Assembly (NCBI RefSeq): GCF_013359735.1
Contig: NZ_JABFMX010000008.1
Span: 102,259-166,258, forward strand
Origin: Arthrobacter sp. C9C5
GTDB taxonomy: Bacteria; Actinomycetota; Actinomycetes; Actinomycetales; Micrococcaceae
Length of the DNA stretch: 64,000 bases
Direction: 5' to 3'
Shown: piece by piece, positions 1 through 7,796 of the stretch
Position numbering within the stretch: the first letter of the stretch is position 1
Layout: the number at the start of each line of letters is the position of its first letter
Notes under the pieces: generated by a model
The model's input: the letters and a program-made list of their open reading frames with translations, nothing else
Databases searched by the model: none
Told to the model about the DNA's origin: nothing
Program-made: the position numbers and the translations under genes

Positions 1-1
1 C

Positions 2-469
2 CTGGCCAGAGACGGCCGGGCCACGGCGGCGGACATCGCGCGCGGGCTGGGCAGGCACCCTGCCACCGTCCAGCGCCAGCTGAACCGGGTGCTCGCGAGC
101 GGGATCCTGTCCTTCCGCTGCGAGGTCGCCCAGAGGCTTTCGGCCTTCCCCGTCACCTGCCAGTGGTTCGTCAACGTCCCGGCCGGCCGGCACGAGGCGG
201 CGGCCGCCGAGCTGAAGACGATGCGGAATGTGCGGCTCAGCGCGTCCACCACAGGTCCCACCAACTTCGTGATCGTCATGTGGCTGCAGTCCCTGGCGGA
301 TGTCATGGGCATCGAGCTGGCGCTGCAGCAGAAGGTGCCGGGGATTGTGCTGGTCGAAAGCGTCGTCATGCTCAGCACGGTCAAACGGGTGGGCTGGATG
401 TTGAATCCGGATTCCAGGGCGAGCGGCGCCGTGGTGGTTCCGGCCCAGGGACTCGACGCGGCCGGGTGA
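2..469 (+). CDS. Lrp/AsnC-family transcriptional regulator, C-terminal part (5' end outside window)
   Basis: The reading frame is open from the first bases of the window to a TGA. The first ~35 residues read as the end of a winged helix-turn-helix (TAADIARGLGRHPATVQRQLNRVLASGIL), the AsnC-type DNA-binding domain. The remaining ~120 residues resemble the Lrp/AsnC ligand-binding (RAM) fold, ending in a variable tail. Such proteins bind DNA as dimers or octamers and respond to amino acids or related small molecules. The effector cannot be told from the sequence. The start codon lies upstream of the window. The next gene on the same strand is an MFS exporter with its own promoter, so co-regulation is possible but not shown. 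Confidence 0.75.
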   Translation: MARDGRATAADIARGLGRHPATVQRQLNRVLASGILSFRCEVAQRLSAFPVTCQWFVNVPAGRHEAAAAELKTMRNVRLSASTTGPTNFVIVMWLQSLADVMGIELALQQKVPGIVLVESVVMLSTVKRVGWMLNPDSRASGAVVVPAQGLDAAG

Positions 470-519
470 GCCGTTCGGTGACGGCGAGTGACCGCCCGCC
501 AGGTTGGGCGCCCCTCTTG

Positions 520-525
520 TAGGCT
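520..525 (+). promoter_or_regulatory. -10 box of a leaderless promoter (MFS gene)
   Basis: TAGGCT lies 7 nt before the GTG at 533, so the predicted transcript starts at the start codon. No Shine-Dalgarno sequence precedes that GTG. Confidence 0.5.
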
Positions 526-532
526 GTGGCAC

Positions 533-2008
533 GTGCCTCACATAGACCCTCCCGTGCCGGGCACTGATCCCGTCCCGGATTCTGGCGGCGTCTTCCACCG
601 TCGCTACCTGCTGGTGACCCTGGGCGCCCTGGCCCTCGTATTCCTGGCGGCCTTCGAATCGCTGGCGGTAACCACCATCATGCCGCTGGTCAGCCGCGAA
701 CTCGACGGCGCCAGCCTCTATGCCCTCGCATTCGCCGGGCCGCTGGCGACCGGCGTCATCGGGATGGTGGCGGCCGGCAACTGGTCGGACCGGCGCGGCC
801 CGTCGGGTCCGCTCTACGCGTCCGTGGCACTGTTCGTCCTGGGGCTGCTGATCGCCGGATCGGCGGGGACCATGGCCGCGCTCCTCGCCGGCAGGCTGGT
901 CCAGGGGCTCGGCGGCGGCGCGGTAACCGTGGCCCTCTACGTGGTGGTGGCCCGCGTCTATCCGCCCGTGCTCCACCCCAAGATCTTCGCCGCCTTCGCC
1001 GCGGCCTGGGTCATTCCTTCGTTGGTGGGTCCCTTCGCCGCCGGACTGGTGGCACAACTGCTCAGCTGGCACTGGGTCTTCCTCGGCGTGGTGGGGCTGG
1101 TGGTACCGGCCCTGCTGATGATCGTCCCGGCCCTGCGCGGACTCTCCGGCGGCGCCGACGCAGCAACCGCCGAGGGCGGCGCGGCGGGCGCCCCCGACGC
1201 GGGGCGCGGCGCCCACGCCGCAGCCTCGGAGGGTGCTGCGTCGCCCAAGCCGTGGGACTACGGCCGGCTGGCCTGGGCCGCGCTCGCGGCGCTCGCCGTG
1301 CTCGGGCTGAACCTGTCCGTGGAGCTGCCGGCGGCCGGCTGGGTGCTGGCGGCGGCCGCCGTCGTCGTGGCGCTGGTGGCGGTCCGCCCCCTGGTGCCCC
1401 GCGGGACGCTGACGGCCCGCCGCGGCCTGCCCGCCGTCATCCTCGCCCGCGGACTCGCGTCCGCGGCGTTCTTCGGCGCCGAGGTATACCTGCCCTACCT
1501 GCTGGTGGAGCGCTACGTCTTCTCGCCCACCTTCGCCGGCCTGACCCTCACCGGCGGAGCGCTCGCCTGGGCCGCGGCCTCCGCGATCCAGGGCCGGCTC
1601 GGGGCACGCCTGGACCACCGCCGCGCCATCCGGATCGGCTCGGCGCTGGTCCTCGGCGCCGTCCTGCTGGCACTGGCGACCACGCTCCTGGCGTGGCCGG
1701 CCGCCGTCGCGATCACCGGCTGGATCTTCGCCGGCGGCGGAATGGGGCTGATGTATCCGCGGCTGAGCGTGATGACCCTGGCGCTGTCCACGAAGGAGAC
1801 CGAGGGCTTCAACAGCTCGGCGATGTCCATCTCCGACTCGCTCGGCGGCGCCCTGGCGCTCGCCGCAACGGGGATCGTCTTCGCGGCGTTCACGACGGCG
1901 GCGGGCACCGGCGTCGCCCCCTTCGCCGGGGTCTTCGCGCTCACCGCGGCAATCGGCGTGGTGGGCGTGGCGGTCGCTCCCCGGGTATCAGGATCCGGGC
2001 CGGCCTAG
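533..2008 (+). CDS. MFS transporter (drug/metabolite exporter-like)
   Basis: This is a 491-residue major facilitator protein with a row of hydrophobic membrane segments. The first is LLVTLGALALVFLAAFESLAV and the segments run to the C-terminus. A motif-A-like loop (GNWSDRRGPSGPL) sits between helices 2 and 3, typical of proton-driven antiporters. A long Ala/Gly-rich cytoplasmic loop (about residues 205-240) separates the halves. GTG 533 is chosen over GTG 488 because it follows a -10 box by 7 nt. Exporters of the DHA type often sit next to regulators, and the Lrp fragment upstream may play that part. The substrate is unknown. Confidence 0.8.
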   Translation: MPHIDPPVPGTDPVPDSGGVFHRRYLLVTLGALALVFLAAFESLAVTTIMPLVSRELDGASLYALAFAGPLATGVIGMVAAGNWSDRRGPSGPLYASVALFVLGLLIAGSAGTMAALLAGRLVQGLGGGAVTVALYVVVARVYPPVLHPKIFAAFAAAWVIPSLVGPFAAGLVAQLLSWHWVFLGVVGLVVPALLMIVPALRGLSGGADAATAEGGAAGAPDAGRGAHAAASEGAASPKPWDYGRLAWAALAALAVLGLNLSVELPAAGWVLAAAAVVVALVAVRPLVPRGTLTARRGLPAVILARGLASAAFFGAEVYLPYLLVERYVFSPTFAGLTLTGGALAWAAASAIQGRLGARLDHRRAIRIGSALVLGAVLLALATTLLAWPAAVAITGWIFAGGGMGLMYPRLSVMTLALSTKETEGFNSSAMSISDSLGGALALAATGIVFAAFTTAAGTGVAPFAGVFALTAAIGVVGVAVAPRVSGSGPA

Positions 2009-2360
2009 GGGCCCGTTCGGGCAGCCCGCCGCATGCTCGAAAACGGGAGGGCACGCGCAGATGCTAGACTGGAGGAACTTGATGTGCAGTGATGCCCACT
2101 TTGGATCCGGTCCAGCAGCTTCGGCTCACCGGCCGGATCCCCTGCAGGATTCCTCCGGGATTCCGGTCGCAGGCAGTGGGCTTTATTCATGTGAGAGGCA
2201 CATCCTGCGTCGATGAACGCGTTCTATTTGGTCCCGGCGGCCTGCAAAAGTTTGCAAGCAGCCCGGTTGATCACCTGACTTTTCTTCGGCGAACCCCTGG
2301 GCCAACCGGCACCGGGGGCCGATATCCGCATGGATACCGCCTGAAAGACCTTTGAAACAC
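2009..2360 (+). other. Long leader/intergenic region upstream of the DEAD-box helicase
   Basis: This 352-nt stretch holds no full-size gene. It contains a -10-like TAGACT at 2065-2070 and a strong purine run GGAGG at 2071-2075. A short open frame starts at ATG 2082. If TAGACT is the promoter, the helicase mRNA carries a leader of roughly 280 nt. Long leaders that fold differently in the cold are known for cold-shock helicase genes. That role here is inference only. Confidence 0.4.
2082..2216 (+). CDS. Possible 44-residue leader peptide upstream of the helicase
   Basis: ATG 2082 follows GGAGG by 6 nt and opens a 44-codon frame ending at TGA 2214-2216 (begins MCSDAHFGSG, ends ERHILRR). The ribosome-binding site is better than those of several real genes here. 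However, the nearest -10 box (2065-2070) would start transcription at about 2077, after GGAGG, so both signals cannot work together. No family is recognised. It may be a regulatory leader peptide or a chance frame. Confidence 0.25.
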   Translation: MCSDAHFGSGPAASAHRPDPLQDSSGIPVAGSGLYSCERHILRR

Positions 2361-4250
2361 ATGACTACTTTTGCTGCCCTCGGCACGCCCAAGGCCCTCG
2401 CCGACACCCTCACCGCCCAGGGGATCGTTGAACCGTTCCCCATCCAGGTCAAGACCCTCCCGGACACCCTGGCCGGACGCGACGTCCTGGGCCGCGGCCG
2501 CACCGGCTCCGGCAAGACCATCGCCTTCGCCATCCCGCTGGTCGCACGGCTCGCCGAGCGGGAAGCCGCGCACTTCCGCAAGCCCGGCCGCCCGATGGGC
2601 CTGGTCCTTGCACCCACCCGCGAGCTGGCCACCCAGATCAACGCGACCATCGAACCGATGGCCAAGGCCATGGGCCTGACCACCACCGTGATCTACGGCG
2701 GCATCTCCCAGGCCCGCCAGGAAAAGGCCCTCCGCGCCGGCGTCGACATCGTCATCGCCTGCCCCGGCCGCCTGGAGGACCTGATCCGCCAGCGCATCCT
2801 GACCCTCGAGGCCGTCGAAATCACCGTCCTGGACGAGGCCGACCACATGGCCGACCTCGGCTTCCTGCCGGTGGTCAAGAAGCTCATGGACATGACCCCC
2901 AGCCAGGGGCAGCGACTGCTGTTCTCGGCCACCCTGGACAACGGCGTGGACAAGATCGTCCAGCGCTACCTCTCCAACCCGCTGACCCACTCGGTGGACG
3001 ATCCGCAGGCAGCGGTCACCACCATGGAGCACCACGTCCTGGTCGTCAACGACCAGACCGTCAAGAAGCAGCTGATCGTCGAGCTCGCCTCGGGCGCCGG
3101 CCGCCGGGTGCTCTTCATGCGCACCAAGCACCACGCCCGCAAGCTGGCCAAGACCCTGACCGACGCCGGCATCCCCGCCGTCGATCTGCACGGCAACCTC
3201 TCGCAGAACGCCCGTGACCGCAACCTCGCCGAGTTCTCCTCCGGCGACGTCCGCGTCCTGGTGGCCACCGACGTCGCCGCCCGCGGCGTCCACGTCGACG
3301 ACGTCGAGCTGGTCATCCACGTGGATCCGCCCACGGAGCACAAGGCGTACCTGCACCGCTCGGGCCGTACTGCCCGCGCCGGTTCCGACGGCACCGTGGT
3401 CACGCTGACCCTGCCGGAGCAGCAGTCCGACGTCAAGAAGCTGATGAAGGCTGCCGGCGTCGAGGTCAACTTCGAGCGCGTCACCGCCAACTCCCCGCTG
3501 GTTGCCGAGCTGGTGGGCGAAATGGCCGAGAAGATCGATCCGCGCACCCGCGCGGCACTGCTGGCCACCAAGGCCAAGCAGCAGGGCGGCGGCACCTCCA
3601 CCGGTGCCAACGCCGAGCGCAAGCGCGCCCGCCGCACCACCCAGGCTGCACCCACTGCGGGTGGCCGGGGCGGCCGTGGCGGACGTGGACGCGTTTCCGC
3701 TGAAGCTCCCCGCACCGATCTTCCCCGTGCCGAGCGTAGGGCCGTGGCCTACGAAGGCCAGGCCGCTGCCCGTAACGCCGCCGAGCGAGTCGCGGAAAAG
3801 AATCAGGACCGGGCCGACGCCGAGCGCGCCGAGCGCCGCAACGCCCGGGGCCGTGGCCGCACCACTGCCTACGCGCACCACAACGATGTTCCCGCAGCCG
3901 GCGGCCGCGCCTCGGCTGGCCGTGGCTCGGACGGTCGCGCTGCTGAGGGTCGTAGCGACTCCCGCGGCGGTTCCGCACCGCGCACCGGTGGCGCACCCCG
4001 CGCCGGTGCAGGCCGTACCGGCGCCTCGGCCGGCGGCCAGCGCGGCGGACGCCCCGCCACCGGCCAGCGCGCAGCGGCAGGCGCCAAGTCCGGCGGCTCC
4101 GCAGCGGTCTGGTCCTCCAACACCGGCGGAACCTCCGGCGGATCCTACGCAGGCGGCGGCAACGGCCGCTCCGGCGAAGGCCGTCCGGCCCGCAGCGGCG
4201 GCCCCCGCCGCGCGTCGGCCCCGGCGTCGAACGAACGCCGCAGCCGCTAG
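2361..4250 (+). CDS. DEAD-box ATP-dependent RNA helicase
   Basis: This 629-residue RNA helicase unwinds RNA duplexes in ribosome assembly and mRNA decay. The motifs run in order: GRTGSGKT (motif I, about 46-53), PTRELA (Ia), DEAD (about 158), SAT (III), ATDVAARGVHVDD (V) and HRSGRTARAG (VI, about 331). The C-terminal third, from about residue 420, is a low-complexity tail rich in Arg, Gly and Ala (RGGRGGRG-like), as in Gram-positive and actinobacterial members that bind RNA through RGG-type tails. ATG 2361 is preferred over the in-frame TTG at 2352. The antisense strand is open over most of the gene, a codon-bias shadow. Confidence 0.93.
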   Translation: MTTFAALGTPKALADTLTAQGIVEPFPIQVKTLPDTLAGRDVLGRGRTGSGKTIAFAIPLVARLAEREAAHFRKPGRPMGLVLAPTRELATQINATIEPMAKAMGLTTTVIYGGISQARQEKALRAGVDIVIACPGRLEDLIRQRILTLEAVEITVLDEADHMADLGFLPVVKKLMDMTPSQGQRLLFSATLDNGVDKIVQRYLSNPLTHSVDDPQAAVTTMEHHVLVVNDQTVKKQLIVELASGAGRRVLFMRTKHHARKLAKTLTDAGIPAVDLHGNLSQNARDRNLAEFSSGDVRVLVATDVAARGVHVDDVELVIHVDPPTEHKAYLHRSGRTARAGSDGTVVTLTLPEQQSDVKKLMKAAGVEVNFERVTANSPLVAELVGEMAEKIDPRTRAALLATKAKQQGGGTSTGANAERKRARRTTQAAPTAGGRGGRGGRGRVSAEAPRTDLPRAERRAVAYEGQAAARNAAERVAEKNQDRADAERAERRNARGRGRTTAYAHHNDVPAAGGRASAGRGSDGRAAEGRSDSRGGSAPRTGGAPRAGAGRTGASAGGQRGGRPATGQRAAAGAKSGGSAAVWSSNTGGTSGGSYAGGGNGRSGEGRPARSGGPRRASAPASNERRSR

Positions 4251-4293
4251 GGTTCCGGATTTCCGTCGGCCAAAGTAGCCGGCGCTACGCAAA

Positions 4294-4331
4294 CGGACGG
4301 CCGCTAGGGGGATCCCCGTAGCGGCCGTCCG
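4294..4331. terminator. Convergent hairpin terminator
   Basis: The 11-bp arms (CGGACGGCCGC / GCGGCCGTCCG) enclose a loop that can pair further (GGGGA / TCCCC). It sits between the convergent helicase and metallo-hydrolase genes and could serve both. There is no long T-run. Confidence 0.6.
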
Positions 4332-4373
4332 CAAGCGAAGCGGCTGTCCGAAAGTGCAGCGAAAAGCTAAGGC

Positions 4374-5024
4374 CTACCAGCCGCGGGCGTGCCACTCTGC
4401 CAGGTGCGGGCGTTCCGCGCCCAGGGTGGTGGGCTTCCCGTGGCCGGGGTGCACCACGGTGTCATCCGGGTAGACGTTGAACAGCCGCTCGGTCACATCG
4501 CTGAGCAGCTGGGCGAACCGCTCCGGATCCTTCTGTGTGTTGCCCACTCCACCGGGGAACAACGAGTCACCGGAGAAGATGTGCGCCGGGCCCTCGGGGT
4601 CCTGGTACACGAAGGCCACCGAGCCCGGGGTGTGGCCGCGCAGGTGCACCGCCGTCACGTCGAACCCGTCGAAGTTGCCGACGTCGCCGTGATCCAGCAG
4701 CACATCGACCTTCACCGGCAGCTCCGGGGCGTCATCCGTCCCGGCAGCCGTCTTCACCCCGGTCGCTTCCACCAGGCCCGGCAGCGCCCGGACGTGGTCC
4801 CAGTGCTGGTGGGTGGTGGCAATCAGCGCCAGCTTCGGCGTCGCGGCGGTATCCGCGGCGGCGTCGGCCAGCAGCCCCTGGATGGCGGCCAGATCATCGG
4901 CCGCATCGATCAGGAGCTGCGCGCCAGACGCCTTGGCCGTGAGCAGGTACACGTTGTTGTCCATCTCGCTGACCGAAATCCGGCGGATGGTGATGTCACG
5001 AAGTGAATGAATGAGCGAGTCCAT
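4374..5024 (-). CDS. MBL-fold metallo-hydrolase (glyoxalase II-like)
   Basis: This 216-residue metallo-beta-lactamase-fold hydrolase carries the metal motif THQHWDH (HxHxDH) after an N-terminal beta-sandwich (NVYLLTAKASGAQLLIDAA). A GHTPGSVAF segment supplies the next metal His, SGDSLFPGG the bridging Asp, and HPGHG the last His. Proteins of this size and motif set include glyoxalase II-like thioesterases. The natural substrate is not evident. The start ATG follows a -10 box (5032-5037) by 7 nt, so it is probably leaderless and transcribed alone. It converges on the helicase gene. Confidence 0.85.
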   Translation of the reverse strand: MDSLIHSLRDITIRRISVSEMDNNVYLLTAKASGAQLLIDAADDLAAIQGLLADAAADTAATPKLALIATTHQHWDHVRALPGLVEATGVKTAAGTDDAPELPVKVDVLLDHGDVGNFDGFDVTAVHLRGHTPGSVAFVYQDPEGPAHIFSGDSLFPGGVGNTQKDPERFAQLLSDVTERLFNVYPDDTVVHPGHGKPTTLGAERPHLAEWHARGW

Positions 5025-5031
5025 GGGCTTT

Positions 5032-5037
5032 AGTCTA
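5032..5037 (-). promoter_or_regulatory. -10 box of a leaderless promoter (MBL hydrolase)
   Basis: TAGACT on the minus strand lies 7 nt before the ATG of the metallo-hydrolase gene. Confidence 0.5.
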
Positions 5038-5044
5038 GGACGGG

Positions 5045-6055
5045 CTATTCGCGGCCCTGGGACACCCAGTTGGGGTCCGCCGACCGGGAGCCGACGACGG
5101 CATCCGCGGCGGCGTCGAGCCTCTCCAGTTGCGCCGGGGTGAGGTCGAGCGCCAGGGCGCCGAGGTTTTCATCGATCCGGGCCGCCTTGCGCGTGCCGGG
5201 GATGGGGACCACCGGCAGCCCCAGTTTCCGGCCCTGCGCGAGCAGCCAGGCCAGCGCGACCTGGGCCGGCGTCGCGGCGTGTTCGGGACTGCTGAGCTCC
5301 GCGGCGACCGCCTGGACCGCGGCGACCACGGCCTGGTTGGCGTCCAGCGCGGTCTCGGCGAAGCGCGGGATGTTGCGGCGGAAGTCGTTGGTGCCCAGCT
5401 TCGAGGCGTCGACCGTGCCGGTGAGGAATCCCCGGCCGAGCGGCGAGTAGGGCACAAAACCCACGCCAAGTTCGGCGGCGGCAGGAACCACGTTGCGTTC
5501 CACGTCGCGGCTCCAAATGGACCACTCGCTCTGGACCGCGGCGATCGGGTGGACGCTGACGGCGTCCCGCAGTTCCTCGGCCGTCACCTCGGACAGCCCA
5601 AGGTGCCGCACCTTCCCGGCCTGCACAAGCTCCGCCATGGCCTCCACGGTTTCCACAATCGGAACGCGGAGGTCGCGGCGGTGCATGTAGTACAGGTCGA
5701 TGGTGTCGGTGCCCAGGCGCTGCAGGCTGCGGTCCACGGCCTGCTTGACGTAGGCGGCGTCGCCGCGGATGTCCGAATAGCCGGTCGACGGGGTGCCCAC
5801 CAGGCCGAACTTGGTGGCCAGCTGCACCTCGCCGCGGCGATCCTTGAGCAGCTGGGCGATCAGTTCCTCGTTGCTGCCGCCGCCGTAGATGTCTGCCGTG
5901 TCGATGAAGCTCACGCCCGCGTCCACCGCGTGGTGCAGGGTGGCCAGGGCCTCCGCCGGATCCACTTCCCCGTACACCGGAGTCAGGGCCATGCCGCCGA
6001 ATCCCAGCGGGCTGACGCTGAGGCCGTCGCCGAGCTGGACTGTTGCTGAAGTCAT
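5045..6055 (-). CDS. Aldo/keto reductase
   Basis: This 336-residue NADPH-dependent oxidoreductase has the AKR TIM barrel. The catalytic tetrad is visible as D and Y in FIDTADIYGGGSNEE, K in LATKFG and H in YYMHRRD. The C-terminal cofactor loop PIPGTRKAARIDENLGAL contacts the NADPH phosphate. It is similar to the Tas/YhdN-like group that reduces a wide range of aldehydes and ketones. A ribosome site AGGAG lies 7 nt before the ATG. The 20-nt gap to the downstream metallo-hydrolase, which has its own promoter, argues for separate transcription. Confidence 0.88.
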   Translation of the reverse strand: MTSATVQLGDGLSVSPLGFGGMALTPVYGEVDPAEALATLHHAVDAGVSFIDTADIYGGGSNEELIAQLLKDRRGEVQLATKFGLVGTPSTGYSDIRGDAAYVKQAVDRSLQRLGTDTIDLYYMHRRDLRVPIVETVEAMAELVQAGKVRHLGLSEVTAEELRDAVSVHPIAAVQSEWSIWSRDVERNVVPAAAELGVGFVPYSPLGRGFLTGTVDASKLGTNDFRRNIPRFAETALDANQAVVAAVQAVAAELSSPEHAATPAQVALAWLLAQGRKLGLPVVPIPGTRKAARIDENLGALALDLTPAQLERLDAAADAVVGSRSADPNWVSQGRE

Positions 6056-6170
6056 CTTTGATCTCCTATCGCTGCCGGAATTGCCGTCCCAGCCAAGAAC
6101 TCCGGCAGGCGCGCGGCTATTCCGGGCCTTGGCGTCGGATTCTCCCCAACTTTGAATTTACGCCTGGCCG

Positions 6171-6205
6171 GTACGACGGCGCGTCGCCGGGACACGCCGT
6201 CGTAC
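6171..6205. terminator. Hairpin after the SMR gene pair
   Basis: The arms GTACGACGGCG and CGCCGTCGTAC (11 bp, perfect) enclose a 13-nt loop just beyond the SMR2 stop codon. It likely ends the guanidinium exporter transcript. Confidence 0.55.
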
Positions 6206-6209
6206 TGGC

Positions 6210-6599
6210 TTAAACGTGGGGAGATTCCGCGGGGGAGGCTGGCAACAGCTTCAGCCCGGCCGCGCAGCCCACAATTCCGGCAATAAACACCAGCTTCAGC
6301 GGACTGGCGGGCTCGACGCCGGTCGCCATCGCCCAGCCGACCGTCAGGGCCGCGCCGATCCCCACCCAGACGGCGTAGGCGGTGCCGAGCGGGATGCTCT
6401 TCACGGCGAGGCCCAGCCCCACCATGCTCAGGGTGGCGGTCACGGCGAACACGAGCGTGGGCAGCGGCTGAGTGAAGCCGTCGGACAGTCCCAGAGCCGT
6501 GGCCCAGACAGCCTCCAGCACGGCGGAGGCGAGGAGGATCAGCCAGGCCAGCGTTGCAGCCGGCGCCTTTGCCGCTTCGGGTGTGCGGTCCGCTGCCAT
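6210..6599 (-). CDS. SMR-family transporter subunit 2 (guanidinium exporter, Gdx/SugE type)
   Basis: This is a 129-residue four-helix small multidrug resistance protein. It carries the conserved membrane Glu in LASAVLEAVWATALGLS (helix 1) and the GTAYAVWVGIGAALTV signature of helix 3. The motif with Trp after AV is typical of the Gdx/SugE branch, which exports guanidinium. It is longer at both ends than subunit 1. Its ATG overlaps the TGA of subunit 1 by one base (TGATG), so translation is coupled and the two probably form a heteromer. The likely guanidine-III riboswitch ahead of subunit 1 supports guanidinium as substrate. Confidence 0.85.
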   Translation of the reverse strand: MAADRTPEAAKAPAATLAWLILLASAVLEAVWATALGLSDGFTQPLPTLVFAVTATLSMVGLGLAVKSIPLGTAYAVWVGIGAALTVGWAMATGVEPASPLKLVFIAGIVGCAAGLKLLPASPAESPHV

Positions 6600-6922
6600 C
6601 ACGCCACGACCTTCAGGCCGGCCACGCAGGCAACAATTCCGCCGAGCAGCAGGATCCGTCCACCGGTCGCGGGCTCAACTTTGGTGGCCATAGCGTAGGC
6701 GGAGGTCAGCACGACGCCGACGCCCACCCAGACGGCGTAGGCGGTGCCGGTCGGGATGGACTGCATCGCGATTGCCAGGCCGCCGGTGCTAGCCAGCACG
6801 GAGACGAGGAAGACGCCGGCGGGCAGTAGACGGCGGCGGCCGGTGGCCTGCGAGGTCCGGTGCAGGGCTGCGGCCCAGACAGCCTCCAAGGCACCGGAAA
6901 GGATGAGAATCAACCACGACAT
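6599..6922 (-). CDS. SMR-family transporter subunit 1 (guanidinium exporter, Gdx/SugE type)
   Basis: This is a 107-residue four-helix transporter. MSWLILILSGALEAVWAAAL holds the essential Glu in the form seen in SugE/Gdx proteins (MSW...EVVWA), and PTGTAYAVWVGVGVVLT is the helix-3 signature. ATG 6922 is chosen because AGGAG lies 6 nt upstream and because the protein then begins exactly like SugE. A longer frame to 6985 would run through the riboswitch. The guanidine-III-like element ends just before the ribosome site, which fits translational control by guanidinium. Confidence 0.88.
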   Translation of the reverse strand: MSWLILILSGALEAVWAAALHRTSQATGRRRLLPAGVFLVSVLASTGGLAIAMQSIPTGTAYAVWVGVGVVLTSAYAMATKVEPATGGRILLLGGIVACVAGLKVVA

Positions 6923-6934
6923 GACTGCTCCTAT

Positions 6935-6975
6935 GGCCAGTCTTGTCGCGTGCCGGGTACTGAACCGTCGTCCGG
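6935..6975 (-). ncRNA. Guanidine-III riboswitch (ykkC-III / mini-ykkC-III class)
   Basis: Read on the minus strand, this 41-nt block carries the conserved pieces of the class in order: CCGGACGA, a variable stretch, GTACCCGG, a short loop, then GACAAGAC and a closing segment. These match the known guanidine-III aptamer nearly base for base. CCGG near the start can pair with CCGG after GTAC, and the pseudoknot pieces are in place. The 3' edge touches ATAGGAGC, the ribosome site of the SMR gene, so guanidinium binding should alter access to it. The identification rests on remembered consensus and was not searched. Confidence 0.85.
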
Positions 6976-7015
6976 AGGCCGCCAAGGGGGCGGCCTTGAA
7001 TCCAGCGTAGCAAGC

Positions 7016-7756
7016 TTAGATACCCGCGGCGCCGCTCCAGATACTGAAGCGTCGGCCTACCCCGAAGACTCGGCATCCCTCAGCGGCGACGGCGAGATCC
7101 CCGGCGTCGATATCGGACGCCGCGGACACGATTGCACGGCCGTCCTGGTTGACGAGAGTGGCGCGGTCCCCGATGCGCCTCAGCGCCGGCACTGCACCGC
7201 GTTCCAGGCGCTGAACGGTGACGTCCATGCCCACAATGCCTGCCACCGGGCCGTCCGGGCGGCAAAACACCGGGTGGGTGAAAGTCAGGACATTTTCGTC
7301 CGTGCAGAGGAAATCAACGTAGGGTCCGGTGACGTGTGGCTGGCCGGTTTCCACCGGTATCCGGAACCACTCGGCCCGCACGTAGCGGCTGATGGCGTTC
7401 GGGCTGAAATTGGCCAGGGCGTCCACATGCTCCATCTCGGTTCCCTGCCACCAAGCAATGTAGCTCCGCTCGGGACCAAGCAGCCCGGCATTTGCAAGGA
7501 AGCCGGCGCCCGCGGCGTAGCCCTCCGGGGTGCGAACCAGTTCCTCCACCACTGGCCGGATAAGCTTGTCCACCGCAGTTCCGGACACTTTGCCATCCAG
7601 TGCCGCCAAGGCCGCACCTGCCTCCTGGGCCCAGACCGAGAGCCTCGATTCGATTTCGACGACGACGGCGTCCAGCTCGCACGCCGCGGCCCGGGCGGCG
7701 TCGTCGGCAGCGGCAGAATCGGCGCCGCCGGAGCTGAAAGTGGAGCTATCCGTCAT
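7016..7756 (-). CDS. Soluble Cache-domain protein (stand-alone PDC sensor)
   Basis: This 246-residue protein resembles the sensor part of chemoreceptors and histidine kinases (dCache/PDC). A helix at about 20-60 is followed by WWQGTEMEHVDALANFSPNAISRYVRAEWFRIPVETGQPHVTGPYVDFLCTDE-type features and a second lobe (VAGIVGMDVTVQRLERGAVPALRRIGDRATLVNQDGRAIVS). There is no signal peptide or membrane segment and no output domain. It should therefore bind a small ligand in the cytoplasm. AAGGA lies 5 nt before the ATG. The gene follows the GntR gene by 40 nt and stands opposite a Pot-type importer, so the ligand may be that importer's substrate. Confidence 0.7.
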   Translation of the reverse strand: MTDSSTFSSGGADSAAADDAARAAACELDAVVVEIESRLSVWAQEAGAALAALDGKVSGTAVDKLIRPVVEELVRTPEGYAAGAGFLANAGLLGPERSYIAWWQGTEMEHVDALANFSPNAISRYVRAEWFRIPVETGQPHVTGPYVDFLCTDENVLTFTHPVFCRPDGPVAGIVGMDVTVQRLERGAVPALRRIGDRATLVNQDGRAIVSAASDIDAGDLAVAAEGCRVFGVGRRFSIWSGAAGI

Positions 7757-7796
7757 TGGGATCCTTCCCTCGGTCTGAAGATGGTGGCGCAGGCAT

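Noticed and set aside
2271..4334. 687-codon open frame antisense to the helicase gene
   Set aside because: It mirrors the strong codon bias of the real gene, has Gly/Ala/Val-rich low-complexity translation and no ribosome site.
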